Source of the DNA: Cristatella mucedo
Lineage: Eukaryota > Bryozoa > Phylactolaemata > Cristatellidae
Direction of reading: 5' to 3'
Length of the DNA: 64,000 nt
Assembly: GCA_009760855.2 (NCBI GenBank)
Contig: WPIO01000144.1
Span: 351,501-415,500, forward strand
Part shown: positions 24,106 through 34,329 of the stretch, piece after piece
Position numbering within the stretch: the stretch's first letter is position 1
Layout of the letters: each line of letters starts with the position of its first letter
Program-made: the position numbers and the translations under genes
Notes under the pieces: model-generated
The model's database searches: none
What the model saw: the letters and a program-made list of their open reading frames with translations, nothing else
Told to the model about the DNA's origin: nothing

Positions 24106-24385
24106 CGGGTGGTTGGCTCAGTGGCCAAGGTGCTCGCCCCAACCGCGGTCAATGTGAATCTATTTGATGGCCGAAAATCGTGGGCTCGAGCCCTGCGGCC
24201 AATGCGACGCGCCTGAGTATAGAGATTTATTATATATATACTATACTATATTATATATGTATATTTATATGCTATAATATATCATATATTTATTTATTAT
24301 TTATTGAGATTTGTTTATTGATTATGGAGATTTAGCGATTAAGTTCTCTTATGGCGTTATGCGAATGAGTTATCATTAGTATGGC
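24106..24385 (+). mobile_element. SINE-C with an AT-rich expansion in its tail
   Basis: Head GGTTGGCTCAGTGGCCAAGG, B box GTGGGCTCGAGCCCTGCGGC and GCGCCTGAGTATAGAGATTT. About 85 bp of TATA-rich repeat follows (24219-24310), then the tail resumes with GGAGATTTAGCGATTAAGTT and CTCTTATGGCGTTAT. Confidence 0.82.
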
Positions 24386-24439
24386 TGTCAAAGTCTGCCT
24401 GATGTGGCATGCGACCAGCGTTTCTCCCTCTTCGTCTCT

Positions 24440-25066
24440 TAATAACAATAATAACGCACTTGATAAAGCGCCCTCAGAGAACTCACAATCTCTCTAGGCG
24501 CTTTACATTTACTGCAAAGGGAAATGCAATTGAATGGTGAGTAATATCATGCTTGATAAACAAACAATATGAATAACATGGGGTGACATAGGGGTGACAT
24601 AGGGGTGACATGCACAGGGTCAGCATGCAAATGTGTGTGGTTAGTGGCAGCATGCACAGTGTCAGCACGCATAAGCACATGAAGGACGAATCACAAGGAC
24701 CCACTAAATGCTGTCCTAAATAGGTCTGTTTTTAAGTTCTTTTTAAATGCGGTCAAGTCAGGGGATGCTCTGACGCAAGTTGGGAGTGAGTTCCAGGCTT
24801 TGGGAGCATACGAACTAAATGCACGGTCTCCAAAGGATTTGAGGTTTGTACGAGGTATTGTAAACTGTTGGATTCCGAAAAGCGGGTGGTACGATGCTTG
24901 GCCTGGTGGGGGAGTAGACCTAAGAGATAGGCTGGAGCCAAATAATGAAGTGACCTAAGAGTGAGCGACAAAACCTTGAAGACGATCCGTTGCTTGACAG
25001 CGAGCCTGTGCAGGTCGGCGAGAAGTGGTGCCATGCGGCAACTGCGACGCTCTTCTGCTCTTACCG
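24440..25066 (-). mobile_element. LINE-A 3' part, 5'-truncated
   Basis: The plus strand starts with TAATAACAATAATAACGCAC and CAGAGAACTCACAATCTCTC, the reverse of the LINE-A end. TGACATAGGGG is repeated in the UTR. Reverse translation gives PLLADLHRLAVKQRIVFKVL, then AKHRTTRFSESNSL after a frame change, then decayed KPGTHSQLA. The 5' end abuts a 19-bp minisatellite. Confidence 0.92.
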
Positions 25067-25075
25067 CTACCACCG

Positions 25076-25360
25076 CTGCTGCTCCACTCTTACTGCTCCG
25101 CTCCGCCCTACTGCTCCGCTCCGCCCTACTGCTCCGCTCTTACTGCTCCGCTCCGCGCTTACTGCTCCGCTCTTACTGCTCCGTTCCGCTCTTACTGCTC
25201 CGCTCCGCTCTTACTGCTCCGCTCCGCTCTTACTGCTCCGCTCCGCTCTTACTGCTCCGCTCCGCTCTTACTGCTCCGCTCCGCTCTTACTGCTCCGCTC
25301 CGCTCTTACTGCTCCGCTCCGCTCTTACTGCTCCGCTCCGCTCTTACTGCTCCGCTCCGT
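25076..25360. repeat. 19-bp minisatellite
   Basis: The unit is TTACTGCTCCGCTCCGCTC, with about 15 copies. The first few copies are variant (GCCCTACTGCTCCGCTCC) and the last nine or so are near identical. All three plus frames are open across it, giving ALTAPLRSYCSAPLLLLRS-type repeats of 19 residues, which is a consequence of 3 x 19 bp and no evidence of a gene. Confidence 0.97.
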
Positions 25361-26013
25361 TGCCCCCAGTCGACGTGACTTGTGGCCTCAAAGCGTCGGG
25401 CGCTACCGGCGACTGGTCGCCTAACGGCGTCGGGCGCTGCAGAAGAGCCGCCGCTACCGCTGCCATTGGCCGCTGCCAATTTGCGGCCGAGAAGGTTTTT
25501 TGCTGGGCTTTACGCTGCTGCAGCGCCGAGTCTCGCTCGGGGTCAGCGGCTCGAGATGGCGCTCGACCCGCCGGATGCGAGCTACGCTAGGGCTGCCGGG
25601 ACTGCTGCACCGACCGCCGCAGCGCTGTCCGACCGACTGGCTCTCGGCGAAGAACGCTAAATCGCTTAGCCCAGCGGGACAGCTGCTGCTACTCGCTCAC
25701 CGCGCCGCCGCGCCGCTGCCGAGGTGTGAAGAGGTAGTTGCTCATTAGGCGGTCGCGCGCGCCGGGTGTTACCGTTGCAAGCAGATGCTGGATTCATGAA
25801 TAGCAGAACGGGCAGCCGCTAAAGGAAAAAGCTCAGAATGCCGCCGCCGCAGCCGCGCGCGCGGCCGCGGCGCAGGCCGCTGCGACCGCCGCCGCGGTTC
25901 GACGGCAGCGGACGCAGTTTCTCAAGTAGTAAATGCCGAGCTCGAGCGGCCTCGCGCACTCGCGTGCCCGCCCCGGCAACGCCCTGCCCGCGGGGAGGGG
26001 TGGGGCACGCTAT
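25361..26013. other. CpG-rich block, no gene recognised
   Basis: Very GC-rich (e.g. GCCGCCGCAGCCGCGCGCGC near 25840). Open frames are compositional. Confidence 0.45.
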
Positions 26014-26193
26014 AATAATAATAATACCAGCTGATTTAACAGCCCCTTTTGTATAGCGACAGAAGAGCCTTTACTGCAATGACCACCGATTGCAGTGGCG
26101 ATAAAGGATCGCCCGTCGCAGGATTCGAACCCACGACCTCGGGCCGAGGTCGCGAAAAGCAACCACCGTACCTAGTGAGCCATTACAGCTCGC
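26014..26193 (-). mobile_element. SINE-A, near full length
   Basis: In reverse: head ...TAGGTACGGTGGTTGCTTTT, B box GTGGGTTCGAATCCTGCGAC, body, then GGGGCTGTTAAATCAGCTGG and a TATTATTATTA tail. Confidence 0.92.
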
Positions 26194-27250
26194 GCTAGGT
26201 GCCCGCCTCTTCTTCTGCTACCGCGCGCCAGCCGCCACCGAAGCCGAGGCGGGCCTCGCATTCTGTCGAGCTGCGGGGCGGGGGGGGGGGCGCGAAGTCA
26301 GGCAATCGCGTGCCGACGTCCCTCCCGAGGGCCAATCCTTCCGTCTCCCCGATAAGGGGTAGGCCCCCGTCTGCCAATGCGGGCAGTTGCTGAGGACGTC
26401 GCGGCTGGGCGCCGCTGGACAGACCGAAGCCGTCGGCTCGAGCAGAGGCAGCAGCAGCCCAGCAAAGCCGACCGCTGCTGCTGCTGCGTGCGCATCCTGC
26501 GTTCGCATCCTGGGCGCGTGCGCAAGCGTGCTCGCTATCGGGCGGGTTCCCGGTCGGTCAAACCATCCGACCAGCGGAACGTGGCGCATCAGTGGACTCA
26601 CACATCGCTCACGTCGATGTGTGCTGACGCATGGGTCAAAGTAAAAGCAAAAGTGCAAAAAAAGCACACATGTTAACCGATTTAGCTGTCTGATCTGTAT
26701 CGTCAGCAGAAGAGCGGTAAGGGCAGCAGTACCGCTTGCATTGGGCAGTAGATGAAGAATTACTTGCCTTCTGCAGGACTCGAACCCCGGTCCTGGATTC
26801 GAGTCCTGCAGAAGGCAACAACTAATTCTGTAGAAGTCTTCGTCGTCGAAGTCTTGCGAAGTCGTGAAGAGTAAGCGCCGTGGACCCCACGGACTACGAT
26901 ACGGGGACTCGATTAGCTGACGGGCGCTTGGTCTTGACGACAGACTCGGACGGATACATCGCGGACTAGGTATCCGACCTTGACCTTCAGCCAGTTTCAT
27001 CTGGCTCGCTGGCAGGTGAGCAGAAGGAGGGGCCGTCCTATTGAAGGCATCGAATGCCAACCACGTGACCCGTTTGTGCGCCTGTGCAGAGCATCGCCGT
27101 CGTAGTAGCGTCGTAGTAGCGCTGGTCTCTGGGATTAGAAGCGAAAGGGGCTGAGCTTCGTGGTCGCGTTGAATTTCAAACAGGTCAGAAACCAACGCTT
27201 GAGCTCCACGTAGGACGGAGGGCGCTCGAGCATCCGAGGGCGTGGAGCTT
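26194..27250. other. Unassigned; GC-rich, with a perfect palindrome
   Basis: No gene is supported. A 325-codon open frame on the minus strand (27195-26218) has no recognisable domain and spans a G run and a palindrome. The 21-bp inverted repeat is listed separately. Confidence 0.4.
26764..26818. repeat. 21-bp perfect inverted repeat carrying a tRNA B-box-like sequence
   Basis: Arms 26764-26784 and 26798-26818 are exact reverse complements around a 13-base loop. Each arm contains TTCGAGTCCTGCAG, the B-box part of the tRNA-derived SINEs in this window. Confidence 0.9.
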
Positions 27251-27252
27251 AA

Positions 27253-27345
27253 ATCGTAATGTAATGAATTGTATCTACGTCTGAAACTCGAAAAGCCGAC
27301 GAAGACTAAGCATGTGTTACGAAGGAGTCTTTTGCATCGAAATAT
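27253..27345 (-). mobile_element. LINE-B terminal fragment, diverged
   Basis: AATGTAATGAATTGTATCTACGTCTGAAAC and CATGTGTTACGAAGGAGTCT correspond to the reversed LINE-B end (ATGTATCTCCGTCTGTAACT, GTGGGTGTTACGCAGGAGAG). Confidence 0.7.
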
Positions 27346-27425
27346 GGTATTCTTTTCCTAATATTATTTCCACCTTACGAGAAGTTTTACTAGTTAACAA
27401 CTGGTCTACAGTCGCTCTCCGTCTC

Positions 27426-28135
27426 GGTCTCAATCTTTCTCTCTCTCTCTGTCTCAGTCTTTCTCTCTCTGTCTCTCTCTCTCCCTCTGTCTGTCTGTGT
27501 CTGCCTGTGTCTGCCTGTGTCTGCCTGTGTCTGCATGTGTCTGCCTGTGTCTGCCTGTGCCTGCCTGTGTCTGTCTGTCTCTGTCTGTCTCTGTCTGTCT
27601 CTGTCTGTCTCTGTCTGTCTCTGTCTGTCTCTGTCTGTGTCTGTCTGTCTCTGTCTGTCTCTGTCTGTCTCTGTCTGTCTCTGTCTGTCTCTGTCTGTCT
27701 CTGTCTGTCTCTGTCTGTCTCTGTCTGTCTCTGTCTGTCTGTGTCTGTCTCTGTCTGTCTCTGTCTGTCTCTGTCTGTCTCTGTCTGTCTCTGTCTGTCT
27801 CTGTCTGTCTCTGTCTGTCTCTGTCTGTCTCTGTCTGTCTCTGTCTGTCTCTGTCTGTCTCTGTCTGTCTCTGTCTGTCTCTGTCTGTCTCTGTCTGTCT
27901 CTGTCTGTCTCTGTCTGTCTCTGTCTGTCTCTGTCTGTCTCTGTCTGTCTCTGTCTGTCTCTGTCTGTCTCTGTCTGTCTCTGTCTGTCTCTGTCTGTCT
28001 CTGTCTGTCTCTGTCTGTCTCTGTCTGTCTCTGTCTGTCTCTGTCTGTCTCTGTCTGTCTCTGTCTGTCTCTGTCTGTCTCTGTCTGTCTCTGTCTGTCT
28101 CGTCTGTCTGTCTGTCTGTCTCCGTCTCTTCTTTG
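27426..28135. repeat. 10-bp tandem array (CTGTCTGTCT)n, about 55 units, with variant flanks
   Basis: 27426-27490 is CT/CTGT rich and 27491-27569 is TGTCTGC-type. From about 27570 to 28100 the decamer CTGTCTGTCT is nearly invariant, with rare CTGTCTGTGT variants (27630, 27740). It ends in plain CTGT units. Long open frames on both strands are periodic artefacts. Confidence 0.98.
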
Positions 28136-29333
28136 TCTGTCTGCGCCCGCTGGGTACTGTCAAAAATTTGTTCAAATAGCAACAGACCTCACCCATTCAT
28201 CGCTAAGGCTATGTAGATATGTAAGATGTATTAGTGCGATATGTAATTAAAAAATATTGGTTGGAACCATCTTATCGCGAGAGGGTAGCCGAAGGGCTCC
28301 ACATAGGCAACCGGTTGTCGGGGGCGGGGAGGTAGGCGGCAGCAGTCCGTTTCCCGCCGCAGCCGAGGCGCCAACTTCCGTGGGCCGCACGTGGGCCGCA
28401 GCTGCGGCGCCCCTTGTCCTTGCTCAGCAATGGCGCGGCAGCTCAGACTGAGCGCCATCCTGGCCGTTGGTCCAGCGATGGATACGATGCACGCCACCGT
28501 CCCATCGCAACGCACCTTAGCGCTTAAATGAAAACGCTATTCGCTTCACCCTCTTGACGTCGGCCAGCTATTTCCACAGCCGGAATGCTAACGCCTCCTT
28601 CGCACAGCTGGCTCGCGCTGGGGGCGCGGCGGCGCGAGCGGCCGACGAAGCAAAAATAGATACGATCTGCTGCGGTGGCGGCGGCGGCACCGGCGGCACC
28701 GGCGGCACCGGCGCGATCGCGGCGGCGGCTACTCGGCAGGTATGCCGCTCCGGTCGGCGGCGGCCAGCGCGTCGACGTCACCCTTCAGGTGCGGCCGCGG
28801 CGGGGACGCCTCTCAGTGTCGCCGCCGTCGTCATAGGGCCACTCCCGAGGAAGGGAGGCGCGCGTCGCTGCGACCGCTGCCGCGTCGGGCCCGCGCCGAG
28901 TCGGCCCGTGCGTGCGTCGCTGAGCGCGCGCATGCGAGCGGTGCTAAGCAATTGCCGGGGCCACAGCTGATCGCTGCTGCCCCGCTTAGCATCAAAGGAC
29001 GCGCCATTAACTCGTTGACCCCCAAGACTGGCGCGCGGAGGAGCTATATCGGTCGAGGGCTGCGATTGTGGCCTTCGCCATCTTTAACCGCTGACGCCAC
29101 AGCTCCGCCGCCGCACATTGTCCGCGCTCGGCGGGCAAGTGCGATGCAGCGATAGACTGACTGGCGGCTTAGCGCTACCTTTCTCAGCGATGCGATGGCT
29201 CGGCCAGTGGCTGCGCTTTCGCGTGCACGAGCACTTTTGTCTGTCGTCTATATATTTTCTCCGCTCTCTCTTCACTCCTCTCGTCTCTCACCCATTTATC
29301 CTCCCGCTCGCTTGCTTTCACTGAGCCGTCGTG

Positions 29334-29335
<2 letters not shown>
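28136..29335. other. CpG-rich block, no gene recognised
   Basis: GC-rich DNA with GGCACCGGCGGCACCGGCGG at 28684. No conserved protein segment was found. Confidence 0.45.
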
Positions 29336-29369
<34 letters not shown>

Positions 29370-29514
29370 CCTCCTCCATTCCCCACGATCTCCCCTCGTT
29401 CACGACTTCCATGTCCTCTGTTTCGTCTCTTCTTAAGCGTTTTCTTGCTGATTTGTCTATCTCCACTTTCCTTTCTCACTTCTCTTTCGTCTTCTTCTCT
29501 TCCCTCACTCTGCC

Positions 29515-29569
<55 letters not shown>

Positions 29570-29866
29570 ACTACTTCCATATTCTCTTTCTCTTCTTAAT
29601 CTCTTCTACTCTCTCTCACTTTCACTTTCTCTCTTCTCTCTCTCTCGGTCTCTTCTCTAACTTTCTCTCTCACTCTCACTCTCATTCTCTCTCTCTCTTC
29701 TCTATCTCTCTCCTCACTCTCTCTTTCTCTCTCTCGGTCTCTCCTCTCACTCTTTCTCTCTCTCTCTTTGCTCTCTCTCACTCTCTTTCTCTTCTCTACC
29801 TCTCTCTCTTCCTCGTTTTTCTCTCTCACTCTCTCACCCTCTCACTCTCCCTCTTTTCTCTTCTCC

Positions 29867-29908
<42 letters not shown>

Positions 29909-29985
29909 TTCCCTGTGTCCCTGTACCTCCGTCTCCCTGTCTCTGTGTCTCTCTGTCTTTCTCTCCTTCAATTTTTGTCTCCCAC
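29336..29985. repeat. (CT)n polypyrimidine tract, about 650 bp
   Basis: Pure CT runs at about 29336-29366, 29520-29563 and 29868-29900, separated by TTCTCTCTCACTCTC-like sequence. Almost no purine occurs on the plus strand from 29590 to 29905. Confidence 0.97.
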
Positions 29986-30074
29986 TCTCGTTCTCTATGA
30001 ATCCCTCTCTCATACTCTTCCCAAAACAATCTGCAATTTTCTGCACGTGCACCGGCTGCGAGTGCAGATCTCTT

Positions 30075-30125
<51 letters not shown>
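30075..30125. repeat. (CGG)17 triplet repeat
   Basis: Seventeen uninterrupted CGG units. Confidence 0.98.
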
Positions 30126-31030
30126 AGACGCTGGCCACTCGATGGCGAGTGAGCGTTTGAAGTCCGTCAGCGGTACGCGGCACGGGCCTTTCTAGATCTA
30201 TCTGGTCAACAATAAGCAATAAAGCATTAGCACGGAGGGCCGCGATAAAAAATAAAGGAGTCGCACTCCTTGCCCGCACGCCCGCCCGCCCGCCCGAGCG
30301 GCACTCCGTGTGGACACGGCGCCGCCCGCGTTCAAAGCACGCCGCCGCCGCCGCCGTGTTCTCGAAGCCGTAAGCAGCTGGACTTAGCGCACAGTGCGCG
30401 CCATTCGTCCGTCGCGTAGCCGCAGGCCGGCGCTCGTAGGAAGAGGGCGGCTATTTGCAAAGTGAAGAGGGCGGCTATTTGTTAAGGGCCGTCCGAGCGA
30501 GATTACCGCTCAGCAGAGACGCGTCGACGCGACGCGACTTGCCGCCCAGCCAACGCCGCTCGTCGCCTAGTCGCGACCCGGCAGGCGACAATCGCGTAGG
30601 CGACACGAGCTGAGTCAACTGATCGACGGCTCCGCCCGTTCGCTCTCTTCGCCCTCTGCGCCTGCAGGACGGGCGCGCGCAGGCGCCGGCGCCGGGCTGG
30701 AGCTGGCGGCGGACGCGCGTCAGACGGACTGGGTGAGCGGCTGGCGCCTTCCCGTGGTGGCTTACTGGTGGCAGCGAGAGCTGCAAGGGGTGAACGAGAG
30801 AGAAACCAAAGAGCCGTGCGAGGCGTCACGCGGGCGACGCACGAGCGAAAACTCTTGCATGTCCTTCAAACGAGAAGCGCCAGAGGCCACCGCCATGTCT
30901 GAATGCAGTGAACATCTACTGACGTAGCACCGACACCGACGGTAAAAACGCGTGACCGAACCGCCAAGTGATTGCGCATGAAAGCTTGCTTCGGTAAGAA
31001 GCAGCAGCTGCACACCTTAAACGCAGGTCA
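30126..31030. other. CpG-rich block, no gene recognised
   Basis: Contains CGCCCGCCCGCCCGCCCG near 30280 and a short CCG run at 30341. No coding motif was seen. Confidence 0.45.
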
Positions 31031-31031
31031 A

Positions 31032-31157
31032 GTAGTAATGTAATGTAATGTATCTCCGTCTGTAACTGCACAAAATCATAAAGACCACGTGGGTGTTACG
31101 CAGGAGAGCTTTGTATAGTGCACTCACAGCCTAAGCGGCTTTCGGTAGCCCGCAGCG
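31032..31157 (-). mobile_element. LINE-B terminal fragment
   Basis: TAATGTAATGTAATGTATCT, CGTCTGTAACTGCACAAAAT and GTGGGTGTTACGCAGGAGAG form the reversed 3' end. The (GTAAT) tail is intact and the copy is truncated after about 125 bp. Confidence 0.9.
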
Positions 31158-31339
31158 CCGCAACGCTGGCGAGCGCCGTCCCTTTACTTCGCGTGTAAAC
31201 AGAATATACAAATTCACACATTCCTCGCTAGGTTTACTCTTGCTGTTTGAATTTCCTCGGTGCGATCGCGCGTACTGCAATCGCGAATGATATCTCTAAC
31301 CCAATTGACGCGCTACCTCCGACTATACCACAACGTAAA

Positions 31340-31405
31340 CCACACGTAAAGTAGCTAGAAAGAGATGTGGTTCTCTAAGGACGCTATTCCAATGGCTTAG
31401 TAGCG
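31340..31405 (+). mobile_element. Possible diverged LINE-A/SINE-C tail
   Basis: GTAAAGTAGCTAGAAAGAGA then TGTGGTTCTCTAAGGACGCT parallels AAAGCGCCTAGAGAGAGATT and GAGTTCTCTGAGGGCGCT. An ATTATT-rich stretch follows at 31440-31495. Confidence 0.55.
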
Positions 31406-31702
31406 ATACTATATACAATAATAGGATAATTAGTCAGTATCGCATAATTATTTTTTATCATTATGGTTTATTTTTATTCTTCTTATTATTATTAACCTTT
31501 GCACCGCGCACCGAGCACTCGGTGAGCGGCAGCACGCGGTGCACCGCCGCTTGCGAATAGAGTCAGCGTTAGGAGGCTGCAATGGCGGCTCGCCCGTGGT
31601 GCAGCGGCAGCTGGCAGTGAGGCAGCGGGTAAGGAATGCGAGGAATGGATGGCAAGAAACGCCGCGACTCGACACTAGGAGCGCGTGGTTTCAGCACAAG
31701 CA

Positions 31703-31703
<1 letters not shown>

Positions 31704-31779
<76 letters not shown>
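31704..31779. repeat. (CCG)25 triplet repeat
   Basis: Uninterrupted CCG for 25 units. The Pro, Arg, Ala and Gly homopolymer frames are artefacts. Confidence 0.98.
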
Positions 31780-31938
31780 TGCGGTCGCGCCGGCTCCGAG
31801 GGCGCGAGTACAACGCGCCGACAGGCGGATCTTGCAAGCAGAGGGTGAAAGGTCGCCGCTCCTGCAGAGTCAGCGAGTGACGACAAGCAGAGACGTGCAC
31901 TTAATACGGCATCGTTTGTTCATACAGCCATGTCAGGC

Positions 31939-32309
31939 TCTGTTATGGGCGCTGTCTCCATAGCAGAACCCATTGCAGGCTGTTCAACGCGGTTGCCGGC
32001 GTGTGTTTATATATACTTTAATAAACACGTTTGTAGTGATCCTTTCCGTTTTGAGTTTCTCTTTAGTAACTAAACACTAAACCCTAAAACCCAAACTCTA
32101 AACCAAAAGAAAATAGGCGCACAAAAGTAAATAGAAAATCTAACCACTTCACCATAAACTGCATACCAAAATACAAACAAACCTTGAGCACTAAACCCAA
32201 AAACCTAAACCCTAAGCTAGAAAGTTAGCTTTAAAACATGTTTATTTAACGTAAATATAGACCTACACTGGCGACTTTGTTGCTGCTTTGGGCACTTTGC
32301 CCATAGCAG
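31939..32309 (+). mobile_element. TIR element 1 with terminal hairpins and telomere-like interior
   Basis: Imperfect inverted repeats lie at 31992-32032 and 32234-32275 (GTTGCCGGCGTGTGTTTATA against GTCGCCAGTGTAGGTCTATA). Each is flanked outside by a small dyad: 31939-31967 (TCTGTTATGG..CCATAGCAGA) and 32283-32309 (CTGCTTTGGGCA..TGCCCATAGCAG). The interior holds degenerate CTAAACCCTAAA motifs at 32074-32105 and 32190-32216. No transposase frame, so non-autonomous. A second copy lies at 58287-58602 in opposite internal orientation. Confidence 0.75.
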
Positions 32310-33380
32310 AACCGCACGCGGCTGTGCGAACAAACGACGCCGTATTAGTAGCTTGGACGCGGGCCTCGTTCATTCGAAGGGGCGGGTGGAGGTCGCTGAG
32401 TGCGCGAGGGCTTCGCCGAGCGCGCGCTCGCGCGCGTGCATTCACATTCGCAGAGTCGCGCTGCTAGTATCCATCTTGTCGCGGTCGCGGCGGAGGCGGA
32501 CAGAGCGGCGGCCAAAGGCCTTTGCTCGTCTATCGAAATTCCACCGCCGACAGAGCGTCCATCCGAAGGAGGCTGCGAGCGAAGCCTCAGAACGAGCGAG
32601 GGCGAATGGTGGCTCAAAGGTCAAAGGACTCTCCTGGGCCGGCAAGCCAGTGGCTCCTGAGGCGGACGGACGGCGGCTCGAATGCGCTCGCGCGAAACCC
32701 ACAACCGGCTCAGCCTGTTTTAGCCGCTCTGCTGTCTTCGCACGCGCTTCGTTTAGCGCCTGCCGCAGAGTCTCTTCTCTAGCTATGAGTACTTATTAGT
32801 ATTGCTATTATTTTAGCGCGTTGAATCCTTCTTTGGAAGCAGTTCAAACGGACGCGGTTGTGAAGGATGATGAGCGGTGCAAGCGGAAGTAAGTTGCTTC
32901 GCTTCGCGGAAACAAGTTTGGAGACCCTGACGGCGCGCATAACAGCTTAGGCCCGCCGGGAGACACCGACTCAGGTAGCGGGCGTCGAAAAAGCTGCGAT
33001 GGCAATGGTCGGGCTAATGCGTAAGTAAACGCCCAGGCCGCGGCGGCCACCCACCGCGGAGAAAATGTGGTCGCGAATCCTAGCGGCGTCCCAGTGGAAA
33101 GGACGGTGCAGCCGGCGGCTGAGACAGTTCTCTCGTGCGAATTGCTGTGTGCCGCCACCGTCAGCGCGCGCGAGAAGTCACGACTGCTGCACCGATTTTC
33201 TCTGGGTCGACGAAGGTCACGGCCGGTCAAGCAGGTCAGCCCGATAGTTGAGCCGCGCTCTGGACAACCGGGGGGGGGGGGGCGGGAGGGCGGGTGGTCT
33301 GTCGGTTAAGCCGGACTCGCCGACGCAGCACTCCGCGACCGAAGCGGGCTCGGCTCGTCGTACGAGGCGTCGCTCGCCTT
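32310..33380. other. CpG-rich block, no gene recognised
   Basis: GC-rich, with a G run at 33270. No conserved coding segment was seen. Confidence 0.45.
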
Positions 33381-33381
33381 T

Positions 33382-33577
33382 GCCTACTCACTACCTCAAC
33401 TGCTCTCCTAACTCTGCTATGCTTCCCACTTTCTCTTTGTTGCGTGAGACGAAGTCTGTTGGCTACCGAATGCGTACCGAAAGCCGCTTAGGCTGTGAGT
33501 GCGCTATACAAAACTCTCCTGCGTAACACCCACATGGTCTTTATGACTTTGTGGAGTTACTGACGGAGATACATTTG
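33382..33577 (+). mobile_element. LINE-B 3' end, 5'-truncated, well preserved
   Basis: CTACTCACTACCTCAACTGC, TTCCCACTTTCTCTTTGTTG, CGAATGCGTACCGAAAGCCG, CAAAACTCTCCTGCGTAACA and GAGTTACTGACGGAGATACA follow one another without large gaps. Confidence 0.93.
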
Positions 33578-34257
33578 GCTTCCTTCGAGGAGCGCTTTCC
33601 AGCGGACGCGAGCCGGCGGCGCGTCCCTCTCTCGGCGCCGCCGCCGCGACGTCTCTCCGAGCGTGCTGCTCGAGCTCTGCCGGGTCTTAAACGCTCCCGA
33701 GCTCGGCTCGGCTCGACTTGCGCTCTCCTTGCTCCGGCAGCCGATTCAGAGCGCCTCGCGCCGACGACGGCTCCGACGCCGCGCCTCGCGCCGAACGGCT
33801 GCCTCGCCCGTCAAGCCATGTCGCTTTGGATGTACATACGCCTGGCCGTCCGACGGTCCGTAAGCGCCAGTCGAAGCCGCTGCTGCTGCATCGGTGCGCC
33901 ATCTAGATATTCGTAGCACTACAACGACGGTGTAGCGAGGATGGCGAGTGACGCGTCAAACAAAAAATGGGAAGGGGCCGCTGATTTACGAATTTTCGCA
34001 TGAAGTTACAGCATCCAATCTCATTGTTGAAATTGAACGTTGAATTGCGCATTGAATTCTGAAACAATGATGAGCATTGAATTTTCCATTGAATTCTGAA
34101 ACAATGATGAGCAGGCCTTTGATGGGCGCTTTATTTAATTACGCACGATAACGCTAGGCAAATTATATTTCTGCATAGTGTCGTCGCGGCACCGGCCACT
34201 CGTCGGTTCGCGGCGAAGATGCGTGCGCCGGGTTTGCCGATGGTAGCGGAGGACGGC

Positions 34258-34260
<3 letters not shown>
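33578..34260. other. Unassigned; includes a 27-bp direct duplication
   Basis: CATTGAATTCTGAAACAATG plus ATGAGCA occurs at 34050-34076 and again at 34087-34113. No gene was recognised. Confidence 0.5.

Positions 34261-34329
<69 letters not shown>
34261..34329. repeat. (AGC)23 triplet repeat
   Basis: Twenty-three uninterrupted AGC units. Confidence 0.98.

Noticed and set aside
24961-25590. 209-codon frame with Leu/Ser/Ala-rich repeats
   Set aside because: Translation of the 19-bp minisatellite plus flanking GC-rich DNA.
26218-27195. 325-codon open frame on the minus strand
   Set aside because: No recognisable domain, biased composition, and it runs through a G run and a 21-bp palindrome; the opposite strand also has open frames. 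Most likely chance in GC-rich DNA.
27312-28250. Long frames on both strands (up to 312 codons)
   Set aside because: They only translate the 10-bp CTGTCTGTCT array; 10-bp units give a 30-bp codon period and no stops.
32074-32216. Interstitial telomere (CCCTAAA repeats)
   Set aside because: The motif is degenerate and non-contiguous, and the same sequence occurs inside the TIR element at 58.3 kb, so it belongs to a mobile element.
31939-32309. Helitron
   Set aside because: No clear 5'-TC or 3'-CTRR end in register, and true terminal inverted repeats are present; left as an unnamed TIR family.
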